Positions 23,797 to 38,700 of a stretch of 64,000 nt of DNA are shown here, piece after piece. The first letter of the stretch is position 1, and the number at the start of each line of letters is the position of its first letter. The stretch lies in assembly GCA_026413225.1 (NCBI GenBank), contig CM048554.1:9564001-9628000 (forward strand). The letters run 5' to 3'. The translations under genes were made by a program, and so were the position numbers. The notes below the pieces were generated by a model. The model saw only the letters and a program-made list of their open reading frames with translations, was not told the origin of the DNA and did not search any database. Source of the DNA: Otis tarda. Taxonomy: Eukaryota; Chordata; Aves; Otidiformes; Otididae.

Positions 23797-26700
23797 GTAA
23801 CGAGGGCCCTGGGGTGGGCGGCAGTGGCGGGCGCGGGCCGGCGGCAGGGCCGCCCGTGGGGTCCCCACGGGGGCCCCACGGGAGGCGCGGCGCTGGGCGG
23901 CGCGGCGCGGCAGGATGTGTCGGCGGGCGGCGCCGGGGGGAGGCCTCGGTGGTCTCCCCCATCCTCAAAATGGCGGGGGCGGCCGCCAGCCCTGGCGCCT
24001 GCCCTCCAGGGGTGGTGGGGGAGCCGGTGCGGCGGCCCCTCTGCCTAGCCCGCTGCTTGCTCCCGAGCGGGGTCACCGCGCTCTCCCTGTGCGGGCGGCG
24101 GATCTGTACGGGAGCGGGGATGGCCGTGACCGTGAGTGCGGCCCGGGGGCCGGCGGTCGGTGGTGACCTTATTTCCCGCTGCAGCGTGGCCGGGCCGCCC
24201 GTGTGTACATCACGTGAGGAGCGGGGAGTGCGGGCCCGAATGCGGCTGGTGCCGCCCGGTGGGGCTCCCGGGGCCGGGGCGAGGCAGCCCGGGGGACGCC
24301 TGCTTCCTCGGAGCCACGTCGGCTGCGAAGGGAGCAGCAGCGGGCAGCTCGGGGAAGGAGGTGGCTGATCTGTGTGGGCCCGTCCCCCGTACGGACCCCG
24401 TGCGATCCCCTGTCCGTGCTGTTCTTGCTCGTAACGTATTCTCTGATGGTGATAGACATGTCTCTGGCTTGGTGTTTAGTCTCGGGTGTGCTGGAGTCTG
24501 CGCAGTATGGTTTTTAAAATAAGGTTATTTCTCAAGAGTAGCTTAAAAGCTGAGGGTTTGCAAACCTCTCTCAGCCATGCTCCGTGTGAGGGGGGGCCTG
24601 GGACTTGCGAGGACTGTACTGACTTGAACGCTGAGTTGTATCGCATGAGGTTTTTAGCACTGCATTAGAACGCTGGACTATTTAAACAGCTTTGTTGTAT
24701 AACTGTCACTTAATTTGGAAACAGAACGATTGGACTGGGCACGATTAAACAAAATCTAGCAGATGCCGTGTGCAGCTACTGGTTTCAATTGCTTCATTTG
24801 CAAGCCAAATAGAAACTGGGAAATCTAGCTGCACTATAAACTGGCGGATGTGGAGTGGCTACTCTACTGACTTTTTTAATAGGGAGGAAAAGGCAACAGT
24901 TCTGAGCATGTGGAAATGTCTGATTGTGTTTGGCAGCATTGTAATTTTAATAATTTAAAAGAGTCCAGAGATTGCAGTTGAGGATATGACACTGCCTTAT
25001 TGATTTGGTACTGGTTTCTCCCCCTCAGCAACTGCTGAATTTTCTTTGATGATTCTCTCTGTCTTCAGCAGTATGTAGTTTAATAATCTCAAAGCATTAG
25101 ATTATTGCATAGCTTACTCAGGGTCATAAAAACACCAGCACACCTGTAATAAATATCCTTTAAGATAGCTGTGTCATCATTAGTGATGGAAACATGCCCA
25201 TGTTATGTTAAGTTGCTTGCATACTTTTGGCATGGAGCAACTTAGTTGATGGGGTCTGCATGTACAGCAATGGATGATCTGTGCCTGCCTGTGGAAGAGC
25301 TTTCTGTATGATTAAATAAAGCAGAGTGATAGATGGGAATAGTTACAATAAGAGAAATGTAACAGGAGAGGCCTATAACTCCTCCTGTACCATTATTAAG
25401 TGTTGCTTAACAGCTATTATGTTCTAGCTTACACTAAAGTCACTAGTGATGTTACAGTTTCTCCTCAGTTAATAGCAATAGTTCTGTGGTGTTTCAACTA
25501 GTATTCTTTTGAAAGGGGGGAGAGTGGGCTTGAGGAAGGCTATATTCTTTCCTTTTCGTGTTCACCTACCTGCAACTTAAAGACATTTCTGAAATAGTTC
25601 TAGCATAGAACAGTTTTACTTGAACTATCATAAAAAACATTCCTTTAAGTACAACAGTCTTTCCTAGTTTAGGAGACAAGCAGCTGTTGTTCATGTTGGA
25701 CGGACAGCAGTGCTTGAGCCAGGTCTTGCAGAAGTGCTGATACTTGTCAGGTACTTTGTGCTAAGTGCAGTCCCTGAGTTTTGGTTAAATATCAGTGATT
25801 AATGTTTGCTTACTGACTATAGTAATAAAGTTCCACTAACTGGAGCAAGGTACTGTGATAGGTGAGGGGTTGTTTTCTCTTCTTGTCCTGATACGAACAG
25901 GGGCACTACCTCAAGCTGGCTAAACTGGATAAGAGTGGGTCTGTTGGAGGGGAGGAGGGCTGGGGATTTTCCTGCGATGTAATAGAAGAGCACTTATGTC
26001 CTGATGGCAGTATCACATCCTCTCGGACTTTGAGTTTTGCCCAGCTGCAAAAACAGATGTAATAAGCAGACAGAAATGCAGGTAAATTAAATTCTGTGAT
26101 GTTCTTGCTTTGGTAGTGAACTGCAGTGTTGTTAGGTCTCTGGTAGAAGCTGGATTGCAGATTTCACTTCAGCACTATGATAAAACTAGTTTTAACTTTG
26201 TGCTTGTTTTTAGTAGACTGTTGTGCACCTTAGCACAGTATGTAAAAGTTTCTAACTGTTCCAAGGACATTCGTAAGGAAAAGTGCCAAGTTTCGGTTAA
26301 ATCTGACTTTTCTATGCAAGGTGGAGTTTGAAGTTACTTTGTTACTGCACTGCAGTCATGAACAGGCCCTGTCCTGGGGATGATTATAGATATCCTGCCA
26401 TGGCAGTCTTTGATTGGGAAGTTTTAAGCTTTAAAATGAGACTGAATTGTTTTCTTGTTTGTACTGTTGCTGCATGCTGTGCCTACAACGTGATCTGCAA
26501 GCTGCCAGTTTGAGCACGGTTTTCCAACTAAATCCTGCATTAACTTCTCAAACTTACTATACCAATTGTTAGTGTTCTGAGGTTCTGTCGCTAATCTCAA
26601 CTAAGTTGAACAAGGTACAAAAATATTTTCTAGGCTTCTGCATAGGCAGGGCTGCTGTATTTGTCACTTGTAAATGACTGGAAGCTTTCAGAAGTAGTAA

Positions 26701-29700
26701 TATACATTGGTTCTTAAGACTTTACTCTTACTGGAGAATGACTGAGTCTCTTTCTCAAAACACTTTCAGCAACCCAAACTTCTTGAGATGTTCAGGAGGA
26801 AAGATGGAAGTAGCTTTCCTTGTTTTTTGAAGATTGTTCTTGACATGAAGAATATTATCTCATCCTGTAGCTGATTTTAAGGCCATAGTGCTGTGTATGT
26901 GGATTTGATTTACATGAATACATATGTGGGTTTGGGATTTGTATCTGAAACACCAGAACAAACAGATGAGCATGTTTGACATATATGTGAGAACATTGCT
27001 CAGATTGATGTCTGCTGTTTCAGTTAGCTGCAGAGAGATGACTGCTATGAAATGAGTGATGTCTGTTAGGATAAAGATTATAATAAAATAATTTCTAGCA
27101 GCAAATTAGTATGTAATGGTGACTAATACTCTGAGAGCATTGGTAGCTAACTTATCTGACCTTTAACTTCTGTTTATTTCTGAAATAAATAAATATATTT
27201 TGTGTGGTGTTTATTTGGAGGAAAGCAAGATTTTTACGTGCTTGCTAAGTGTGCTGTTTGATACTGATTCAATATAAAATCAGAGGAACTCAGTAGGCTT
27301 TTGAATTTGGAAGTTGATCCTCTGTCCACTTAAGAAACCTGGAATGATATCTGAGGAATTTGAAGATCTCTCTTTCCTCCCCCACTATTAATTCTTATTT
27401 GAGTCAATTTATATCCTAAGACTTGAAGGAAACACCCATTGTATTCTGTAGCTGTACAAATGAGTTAATGGGAGGGAGAATGATATAGGGTGTAAATTAA
27501 TACTAGGCAAGTAACTGTCTGTTGGTGTTTAACTGGAGTTCTCACTCTGCAGCAAAGCAAGAATCTTACTCTCCCCTTTTGTGTTTCGGAAGGAGTGTAC
27601 GTATGCCATTATAGTACCATAGGTGGTAAATTGACTTAATGAATTACCTCCACAGCAGGTTGTTTGTGCACTTACGTATCCTAAAGCTATCTAGTTAGTT
27701 TGTCTGTAGTCTCTTGCTGAGAATTCCAGAATGTCCATGGGGACATTACTCCTTGAGGTAACAAGACTAGCTTGTATCTCGTTCTAGCGTGAGAAGAGTG
27801 GATCTTTGTGGTCATTATGAACTATGAAGCTAAATAAATCTCTTCTCTCTTTCACATTAACTAAACAGAAAAAAATAGTTCTGATAATTTTACAGTATTT
27901 TGTATCTGGTTGCTCTTTAAGGTTGGTAAAACTTAAAGTAGGCTGTCTGAGACCAAAGATGGCATTACTGAGCTGTATAGCATCCGAGGCAGCATGACAA
28001 AAGTTACCTGAGTGAATACAGGTAAACTCGGTGTTGGAATTCCTGTTTGGTACCAGCTTGATGAACTAAAGAGCAGGACTAATATGAAATCAAATATAAT
28101 GTGAAAGAGAAGACCATTTGGGCTCTGCATAAATGATTTATGAAAGACCATCTTCTTTTAAAAGAATCGCCCTGCTCTCCTCTATCCTGGAGGAATAGAT
28201 AAGAGAACTGTCAAAGCTGTAAGACCGCACAAAGTGCGTTTTGGGAAAGGACTCAGCTTACAGCTTGTTCACTGGGCCTCTATTTATGGCTTGTGTATGG
28301 TATGAGGGATATTCTGATATGCTTTTGCTAGGAGGGAAGATGTCTCATCTAACTTTTTTTTTTTTTCCTTGTTCTAGATGTATTTCCAACTTTATTTTCA
28401 GAGCAGACAATGAGCAAATGATTGATTGCATTTTCAGCCCTACATACCAGTGATTTCTGCATGGCAAGGTGGAGTTTGTGTGCTACTGCAGGTCTTGGCA
28501 GGTTTCTCTTGAAAGACTGGAATAGAAGCCAAAACCTGGAAGGCAGCAGAGTTGAAGACTTAAACTAATGAAATTTTGTACAGATTACAGGCTGGAGTGT
28601 AGAATGTAATTTCCAGTAAATTGATATTTGAGGGTAAAGCTTAATTTGCTCTTACGCTGTTGTTGCTCAAGTGAGATCAGAATCAGGTTCCAGTCTATAG
28701 TTAGTGTCAAATCATAGTACGTATTCTTTTTTTTTTTTCACCACCACCTTAGATATAGTCATGTTGAATTTACAAGTTCTTACTGGTCTCAGTAAAATAC
28801 TTGAAGTACCTTTTGAGCAATGTGTTATGTAATGGTTCCAGGACAACAAGGCTTTTAAAGTTATTATTTGGATTGAAAATTATAGAAACCTGTTGGAGAA
28901 CATGCATCAACTGCTTGTGCTGACATGTTAGGGCTAATTCTTGAATGTTGTATGTACTTGGAAAAGTTTTTCTCACCTCTTAGCCTCTCAAACAGAGTGG
29001 TACTACTGAGTGGAACAAGAAGTGCAGTTATTTAAATGGTCTCTGTAAGCCCAGTGCTGTGATACTACTGCCTGCAAACTTGCATGTTATGTCTTATTCC
29101 CCTCCCCTCAACCTCTTCTGCATTTTCAGCTCCTCAGGTAAATGTAAGAAAGATCTTCTGGCTTTTGATTGTGGCTGTTCATTTATCTTAGTCTGTGTAG
29201 GGTGATCTACTTGGGAAACCTTAAACAATTGGGAAATGAAAGGTGCCATCTGTCAATCCTCTGCCTGATATGGAAGTCATCACAGTACTGATTTCGGGGG
29301 AGGAACAATAGCTCAAAGTACATGAACTGCTACGCATGAAGGCGGAAGCTTGGCTTCCTTTAATGTATTGCTTAGACATAGAATAGTAGTGAAAAATAAC
29401 TGTTGTAGAAAATTAGGTTAAGGTTTGATATAACCAAATCACTTTAGTGAAACAGGACGTTGTCTTGCTTTTAAGAGAAATAATTTCTTAAATACTTTGT
29501 AATTCTGAACTAATACTAAGGAATTGTTCTTGTTAATGACAGCAGCTTTGTTCTAAACATGACCTTAAAGCTGTCCTCAAGGCAGTTACCACTTATCTTC
29601 CAAGCAACAAAGTCTTAAGCTTGTCATGGGGATAAGGGATGGAATGCAGTACAAAATACTTAAAAGGAGATCTTTCTAAATGCTAGTATGTCAGACTTCT

Positions 29701-32700
29701 TAGTACAGAAATTGTTTGGAAAAGTGCAGTTAAGTAATGCTTTTGGGGATTGGGGCACAGAACTGGGATATTTTCTAGAGGTAATAGTACTGTAAATAGC
29801 TACTGAAAACTTACCACATGTTGTACCCTAAGATTTAAAAGGCAAAAAAAAAATTTCAAAATAAAACTGGTAGGAGCATTAAAAAGTGCAACTCCTGCTA
29901 TTAAGCTTACTTTTTCTATAGAAAAATGAACACACTATCCACTCTGAACATTTAGATAGCAGATGTGATTAAATACTTGTGGAGCCTTAAGATGCTACTA
30001 GGAATCCTGCTTGTTTGAGAAGACCCTTAAAATGCAATCTGGTGCTTCTAAAGAGGTTGGAAGTTGGCTCATGTGATAGACTGAGACTCTAAGAATAACA
30101 GTCTAACTACTTTGAGTTGCAGACATATCACTATTTCATTAATCAAATATCCAACTGAGCTGTTCTGTAGTCTAGACTGTTGTTGACTTATTTCTGTAGT
30201 GCATTAGAACTGACTAGATGAAGCTTTTGTGAACTTTAAAGAACAGCACGCTGCTATCTATCTCTCTTGGTGTTCATCTGCTAAACACAGACCTCTCTCA
30301 CCAGTGTTTGTTCTCTATACACTGCAAGGAAAGATTTCATGCATACACAGACTGAGGACAATAAATATAGTCTACAAAGACTAAACTGTTGGTTGGAGGG
30401 AGATGTTAAACATGCAGTTTTATTTCCCTCTTCCTTCTCCACTCAAGTAGAAGATGGATATTAAACCATTTTTAGTCTCAACATAGGGTATGACGTGCTG
30501 TCCTGTAGAAAAGCAGTTAGGTTGGCTAGATGTATTCAGACTAGTCCGAGAACTTGGCGTAAAGAGAAGTAGTAACAAGCTCCCCTTTTGTGTTTGTTCC
30601 TTTCAGGAGGGTGGTGTGGCTTGCCTTACTGCTGGGATTATTCTTTTTCCTCTCACCACCAGGCTTGACTGGCCAGCAGACGTTAATGTACACATAATAA
30701 TGGCATTTGCTGTCCCAGGAACATGCTGTTTAAAAACCCAAAATGCTCCTGTTCTTAAGACCTTGTTTTGGTAGCAGTGGCTGAGGTCTCTGTGTTAACA
30801 AGTGTCACAAATGATGTTAAAGAAGCTTAGGTAAGTAGGTAAGTCTTGAGCCCTTTGAACTGATACAAAGGTGCTTGTTGCATGGAACTGAGCTATTAAA
30901 GTGTAAGTATTTTACAGTGCCCTTGTGGACTTAACTGTGGTGATTTTGAAATCAAAGTTCTTCTAATCTACCCTTTAGTAGAGACAGCTCTTAGCAGGTA
31001 CAGTGTATTCAGTAGGAGCATTCAAGGGAATGCTCCTCTAGTGCAGGAAGGACTATGCCAAGCTCAAGGTCTTCCGACACACACACATCCTAGCTTAAGT
31101 TTTTTACGAAACTTAAAGTAGTGTTAACCATCATTTGCAAGGGAAGGAAACCTTGTTAAGTGAAGGTTAACAAGTGTATTGGATAGCTCAGCCTAAATCT
31201 GAACTATTTCAGTTCTAGACAAATCCTTGGCAACACACAGTCCGATTCAGTTACAGCCCAGTTGTCTACCCATCTTTGCAGTGTCATCATATATCACTAA
31301 GTCAGTCTCCAAATGAAAATGCTTCTTAACTGTACTTGTTATTTCTGAGAGTCTGGAGAAGTTTTCCAGCTTAAATAGGTTGTAGTCACAAAACTGATTT
31401 TTTTTCTTTTGGCACCAGTACCCAATCAAGCAGCTTATGCCTCCCCCTCAATTGTGGTGGTGCAGCTGTTTCAGAGGCTGTAGAGTGCATGGCACATCAC
31501 CTATGTTTGTTCAAGATAAGTTGGTGCCTGGACCTGGGACAGTGGGGCCAACATAGCGGGCAGCAGTCCTGTCCTGTTGATCAGTACAGCTGAACTGACC
31601 CTATTCCCTGCAGATGAAGCTGCATAGCTCTGCTTTTTGTCTGTCTTAGCTGTAGTGCTCATTGGACTCTTATTGAGATGATACAGTTTGTAGAAAACTG
31701 TTTGTATTTGAGGGCTTTTTCTGCTGTTTTGTTTTATTTAGCTGACTTGACTCTCATCAGTGTTGGATATGTGGTGAAATTAGCAGGAAAGGCAAGGTGG
31801 TACTGTGTGGTGCTGGTAATGGGAAAGAGTGGGAGAGCTCTTGTGTAAGGGAGTGGTTAAGACTCAGCTGTGCTACTTAAACAGGCTTGAGGAGGCAACA
31901 GGGGAGGGACGAGGAGGCAGTTGCTGTCTTTGTCCTGTTGGCAGAATAAATGTACTTTGAGCTGTTGCCTTAGCAAGAGGCTTTAGTGCAACAGCAGTGA
32001 TGCCTGGCAGGGACTCAGGAGTTCTGGAGAGTAGGTGTGGGGCTCTGAAGTATATGGACATGGTTAGGTGCTGTATCAATTATTATGGGTTAATTGCACA
32101 AAAGTGATATGACAGCCCAGGCCTCTTTGTCTATGTGCTTAGCAGCAGGGACCATAGTGAAAACTACTTTTGTTGCAGCTATGTGAGAAAAATCTCTTCG
32201 TCCAGTGGAGATAAAGTGAACGTGTGCAAAATGTGATTTGTTTTGGTTTTTTTTTTTGTTTCAATTCTCTGTAAATGTGACTTGTGGGGCTTTTTTCCTG
32301 TTTCAATTAGCATTGTTATTCTGGGTATTACTTGTCTTGGCATATGTATTTCCCCTGGTCACACTTCCCTTTCATCTGGCAGGTGTGTTAGTGATGCTAC
32401 CAGGTTAAGAACAGTTGAGAAGGGAGAGGGAGGAGGAATTGAAATACTCCATGAAGGTGTCTGAAGGTAGTTACTATGTCGGTTTTGATAGCTATGTGAT
32501 CTAGAGAAGGCAGTTGCTTAAGGTAACTGAGTCTCTCCCTGTGTTGTTCTTCATTCTTCAAAATGAAGTGTAGCACTTTTTAATAAAACAGGATTGTGGA
32601 GTTCAGAGCTGGAAAAGCTGAATGGGAGGCTGTCTCAGCTGCAGGAACTTGGGGGTGGGAAGCTAAGTGTAAGCTGGAGGTTGGGCTAAAACATCACTTG

Positions 32701-35700
32701 CTTAGAAGCTTCAGATTATTAAAAGCGTGGTTTGATCAAAAAGGAAAAATTAAAGCCTTTTTGGCTTGCTATGTTTCTTTAAACTCGTTAGTGTTCCTGA
32801 CTGACAGCTTGTTTATCCTGGAAATGAGTATGAAAACTGGCTCTTTGGTGTATCTCCTTGTACAGCAAAAACAAGCACTTGCTTTGCTCGCTGCTGAGCT
32901 CCTCTGTGGCTATGGTACAGATGCAGTTAGGTGACTAAACCTGTTCTGGCTGCTAATCTAAAGATCAGATGTGAGGTAGTTGCAATTGACATATCTCACC
33001 CTACTCTTTTCTCCTTATCCTTCTCGCTCAATCTTGGTTTGGATTAGCTGATCATTGTTTAAATTATCAGCTGCTGAGATGAGAAATACATACAAGGTAC
33101 ATAAAATGCATTTATGGCTTAAACCTATTAGAAAATACTGACTGAATCTTCTTGGGTGAGCAACAACCTTAAATAAAATCTCTCTAAAATATGGCCTGCA
33201 AGGATCCAGATAGCCCACGTGTTCCCGAAGAGCTTTCACTGGCCGTTTCCAGAGTCCATGGTGAACTAGGGCGTTGTCAGATCCGATGTATTCTAATTCC
33301 TATCCTCAAGAAACTGGGGGATGGGTAAGAAAGGGGAGAAAACATGAGAAGGAGACCTTGTAGTGCTTTTGTCTGCCTCAGTCTTAATATTCTAAAGGAG
33401 CATTCTTTGAGGGGGCTGGAAAAGTACTGATAAACCTTACTGTGGGTGGAGATCCTGTTAGGGCCTTCAGTGAGTGTGCCAATAATAGTTACAGTTTTCA
33501 GGCAGAGTGGAAGAAAGGTGAGAAGCATGTGTTGTCACAATCCTTACCCTCCAAGTTTTTACTTGTAGCTATGGAGAAACATCTTTCTTGCTAAGTTAAT
33601 GATGTGCTTTGAGAAAAGCACTCCTTTTTTATATTTATTTATTTATTTATTTGTACTTACTAGGTTGTGTCAGGGTTTGTGCTGCTTCTGTTTTAGTCTC
33701 TGTTTATTTGGTAGTCTCTTGTATTGCATTTGCTGAAAATAGCTGAATTTCAGAGTTAACATTTTTGCTTCCCCTCTTCACTGCAATGAAGTTTCCCTCT
33801 ACCTTTTCTGTTCCCTTAAATGGAGAAGACAAAATGCTAGTTTATCAGTATTTTGCGCAGCTATGGGAGAGCTGTCTGCTCCTGCATGCATGCAGACCAT
33901 TCGACAAAGAAGCAATTTAAAGCACGTAAGAGTAGACAGGCCTATTGTTTGGTTAATTACGATACTTCATAGGTATCTAGGTCATCAGAATATCTTCTTT
34001 TTCCCTTTTACCCTGGCAGAATTGCAGCTTCAGGTGCTTCTTGCTTCTGCTCACAGTTTATGTAACAGTTCTAGATCTGTCCCTTAACATGCCTTTGCCC
34101 TGCAGGAACAGAGAGAGTTAAATGTGTCTTCCCCCCTCCCCTACTCCTCTGTCAGTCTTACTGGATATCCAAATAAGTCTTTGGAACTTAGCTCGTCAGT
34201 CCTATTTATAAACTGAAATATTCAAAACATTTAATTATTTCTAGCCTTAAAATGAGCTACTTGGCAGTATGTGCTAGTTAGCAATAGGAAAGCAGTGATG
34301 CGTGAAAGTCTGTGGCAGCCCCATAGCTTTCATGTCGGTCTCACTGTGAGTTTATTGCGTGGAGTAGGACTGCTGGAGAAGAGAGCACAATTTTGTAACT
34401 TAGAGTGATTTCCTCACACTCTTCTCCCCCCCCGTAGTTGTGCCAGATTTTTTTTACCTTGTCCAAATAAGGTTTGAAGGTTAACCTAATTTTTTTTTTC
34501 TGTGCTCTGGAACTCAGTTCACACATGCCTACGCTTTCCTCGGTACACTACACCAAACCAAGAAGCATTTAAACAGTTTATATCCTTTTTCTCTAAGGAA
34601 AATTTCTTAGGTGAAGCTCTGAGAGAATGCATTATGCTTAAACGTAGTGCAGCAGTTTCCTTATGATAACTTATTTTAAGCTTCTGGTTCAAGCTGTGAA
34701 CTCCCTCAGGCTGCAGAGGTAGAACAAGATTTCGAGCCAGATGGTTTGAGGTTAGTGTAACCCACTTCATCTTGCCATGCATCTGTATTGAGCTATGAGG
34801 GAGAGATTTAGATCACTTTTGTATGGACACAAACGTTGTATCTAGAGCACCAGGAAAAAGAGTTCAGGGATGCTGTGAGCTGAAATATCTAGGGGTACTG
34901 GAAGTTTTGATTTTAAAGTTGGACTTCTAGCAAAGTGCAGGTTTCTGTACAAACAAGATACTAAGACTACCACCTTGAAGATACAGAGTGAAGTCTTTGT
35001 AGCTCCTTGTGATAGAGCAAATGGACGGAGTACTGATGAAAGTGACTACTTTAGACTTTGTTCATAATCCAAGTCTTAAGCCACTAAAAAGCAAATGGGA
35101 TTTAAATTTATTTTAATGTTGTGCTGCTTCTGTGTGCCATTGTCTGTGTCCAACCCACTGTCCAGAGAAGCAATTACTAGCTGTCATTCAGTGCTTGATC
35201 AGAAACCTATACTATGTCTAAAACTAGCTGAGTTCAGCAATTAGTGTGTGCTTCTTTTTTAGTCATGAAAGAATGTGAATGATGTGTTTAATGAACTCAG
35301 GCTGTATTTGGATTGGAACTTAAATGTAACTATGTTGGTACTTAATTTCAATTAATGTGCTTAAAGGGAGGAACATGCATTTAAAGCAGGCTGTCTCTTA
35401 TTTTCATAGCACGGAGGTTAAGCTGACTATTTTCACTCCCATGTTCTTATACTGCAGGACAAATAGGTCATCAGCTGCTAACTGTGTACTTAGGCAAGGC
35501 AGGAATTAGCTTTTCATTTTACCTCATACTTTAATAAACAGGTTATTTAGTTGAGTTTGTTCAGTTGAAATATTGTCTGTACATACACAAGAAGCTACTG
35601 TTCTCAAAATCTGGCTTAGGGTTTCAACAAATGGTACTTGTTCTGGGTACTTAGCTGATGAGTGTCAATAGTCCTGTTGTAGTTGTTACTGAGTGGAGTA

Positions 35701-38700
35701 AAGAGCTTATAGGGAAACTGGCTGGTAGTATCTTTTGGTTATGTTTGCTTCCATTGAAGTTTGTATGCTTCTGTGTCTTGCTGTACAGTATTGCTTCTCT
35801 TGTATCTCCTAGCCTGTTTCACCTGGGTTAGGAGGTAATTACGCACAGTCAGAATTGTGCATTAGCTCATGTGCTTCAAGTGAATTATTCAAGTTGAAAG
35901 AAGCCAAGATGGAGTAGGGAGTGATTAGCAAACAGCCATAGTAATAAGCCTGAATGAATTGCAGACTTCAGGGGCAAGTCTAGTTGATGATCTTTTTTTT
36001 TGCGTTAGCTCCAGCCAGAGTGGTAGATACTGTAGTATGTTAGTTCAGTAGTGCAGAAGCTTCAAAGGTCAGATGAACATTTTGAAAAAAGAAAAATCTA
36101 GCTATGGCTTTCTGGGCCTGCAACACTGTGCTACAAACTCTAGTACCATATGCTTTGACAGATGAGAGCTTTTCTGTGTGTGCTAAAAACCTGAAGTCCA
36201 GTCTTCCATGCACTTTGGGATTTCCAGCAGCGTTGAGGCCAACCCCATGAGTGAGTTGGATGAATCCATCAGCCTGCCTTTAGTATCCTGACAGGAGGCA
36301 GCATTGCCTGGCTGTTCTGCATGCAGTGCAGGGAGCCATCAGCCATGCCTCTGAAACAACTGCCAAGTGTAAATGTGTGAGGTGGATGTACTGAGTCCAT
36401 AACTCCATTACTAGGATGGAACTGGACTTCTCAAAGTGTTAAAGAGACACTATAAAAACAAAGAAACCACCTTATAACAAAGTGTGTTACTTTGGTTGCT
36501 TTTCTAGCAGTACTGAATGTGTTGTCATGAAGACCTATATAGGGAGGCTGCCATGAGCTTTGCAAGTCTAAATTACTGTCCAGTTGGCTAGAAACACTTC
36601 AATATATGACTGGTCATTGTGTGAACGCCACCTCTTCTACAGTTAGTCCCTTTGGGACTGGACTATTGCAAGAACCTAGAGCATTTTGTGGTCCATAGAC
36701 TTAGGACAAATCCACTTAAATTCTGAGTTTCAATTAGTATGCTATGACCATGCTGGGGGCAGGTGAGGAAAGGGAGGAGGAGGCAAGTAAGGAGTAGGGC
36801 TTCATGTTGTGAGTTTCACTAACTCCTGGCCTGACTTGACTTGGCGGTGCTATTGGCGTGCTTGTTTTATGAACTACTTAGAGAACTTCCTACAATGCTT
36901 CTGCAGCTTTTGTGGAAAACTGGACTGTGAAGTGAGACTGCTTGTCCTGACCATTGTTTTGAGACTGCTTTGAATGTGGTTCTTGGAAGTGGAATGTGGT
37001 CCTTCTGCTCAGGATGCTGAAGCCTTCTAGAAAGACTTCCAAAGTACTCCAGTACTACCTGAGAGTGACTAGCCAGAGTAATGGGGTAAGCAGCCAGAAG
37101 GTAGTATAAAGGATCAAAAAGATTGTAACATCTGCCTGGGATGAGCAGTAGCACTTGTTCTACAGTTAACATGCTTGACTTGTGCAACGTCTGTCCTGGG
37201 AATTGCAAAGTAGTAGTTCATCCTTCCCTTCAAGAGATTTTAGTCTTGGCAACTTGAGCATGAAGTTATCAAACCAGCTTTTCTGGACAGATCAACTTTC
37301 CTTCACATCTGTTGACACTGCAGTTCTCCACCCTCTAAAGTGCTTAATTCATGGCAATTGTGGTCTTTTCTGTAGGTAGTTTGGGAGCTTTTAGATATGT
37401 TAGGCTGGCTAGTCAAAAAAACCCCAACAAACCAACCTGACCTAAACCAAACAAAAAACCCAACTTGATGCTCTGAACTTGACTTTCCAGTTTCTGCTAG
37501 TAAGTGAAATCTACTAGGAGTTGAATAGGGCCTAAGATGAATCTTCACTTAGCTCAGCTGTAACAGGAGAGAACTCCAGGAGTGCAGAATACTATTAACA
37601 AGATGTTGTGAACTTTAACAGGCATATTGCTTGTAAGCTCTTGATAGTACTATCTACTTGTAATAGCGAGAATCTACTTGTTTAGAAATAACTAGTGATA
37701 AAAGACCACTCGTTTACTCTGAAAGCTTCTTGGCTTGAAGAGGCTTTAGGTGGCTGTTCTGGTTTTGTTAGTGAGGGGGGGCCTAAGGTGGCAGCTTCTG
37801 TAGGAAACTGCTAGAAGTCGCTCCCCTTTGTTCAGTGGACTTGGCCAGGCCTAGGGCGGACCCGCTGCTGGCCAAGGCTGAGCCAATTGGTAGCAGAATG
37901 TCCCGTGATAACGCCTCTGCGATAACGTATTTAAGAAGGGGAAAACAGGAAAAAAAAAAGAGAGAAGATGTGAAGCAGCTGAGCGGGGGGCAGAGAGGGG
38001 GAGGCGTGAGCCTCGTGGGCCTTGCAGGCCTCACCCTCTGGCCTCCCGCCAGGCAGCCGACTGGGCCCAACTTGGCCCAGCCTGGCTGCAAGAAGTGGAG
38101 AGGAGATGAGAAGTGAACAAGATGTAAAAAGGATCCTGAGAAGCGTCTGCCAGCATGTTGTAAGGAACGGCTGCAGACGCCAAGGTCAGTAAAGAAGGAG
38201 GGGGAGGAGTAATGCGGCTCCTGGCCAAGATTCCTCTGCAACTCGTGGTGAAGACCATGGTGGAGCGGGTTGTCCCCCTGCAGCCCATGGAGGTCCACGG
38301 AGGGGCAGAGATCCACCTGCAGCCCGTGGAGGACCCCACACCGGAGCAGGTGGAGGCCTGAAGGAGGCTGTGGCCTGTGGAGGGCCCGCTGGGACAGCTG
38401 TTCTAGAGGGCCTGCACCCCATGGAAGAGATGACCCACGCTGGAGCAGTTTCACGAAGGACTGTGGCCCATGGGAGGGACCCCACGCTGGAGCAGAGGAG
38501 GAATGCGAGGAGTTCTTCCCCCGACGATGACACAGCGGCATAAAACAACGCGTGATGAACTGACCGCGACCCCCATTCCCTTTTCCCGCCCCCCCGTGCC
38601 GCTCAGGAGGGGAGGCAGTATAGATAATGTTAAGCCTGGGAAGAGGGAGGGGTGGGGGAGGTTATCTTGTTCCCTGTCTCATTCTCCTGCTAATTTTAGA

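Larger units (their letters stand above)
23080..24440. promoter_or_regulatory. CpG island over the ATL2 promoter and exon 1
   Basis: There is a sharp rise in G+C and in CpG dinucleotides compared with both flanks, peaking at about 23,270-24,410. It covers the inferred start region, exon 1 and the first several hundred bases of intron 1. A CACGTG E-box within the palindrome TCACGTGA lies at 24,210-24,217. CpG-island promoters like this usually drive broad expression, which fits a housekeeping ER-shaping gene. Confidence 0.9.

Noticed and set aside
23082-24368. Several 120-210 codon frames on both strands in the CpG island
   Set aside because: High G+C lowers stop frequency. The translations are Pro/Arg/Gly-rich and unlike any family, and the real exon 1 is short and ends at a splice donor.
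37783-38541. 252-codon reverse-strand open frame
   Set aside because: It lies wholly inside the ERVL solo LTR, is rich in low-complexity Ser/Pro/His/Leu wording and has no domain. It is open by composition in GC-rich LTR sequence.
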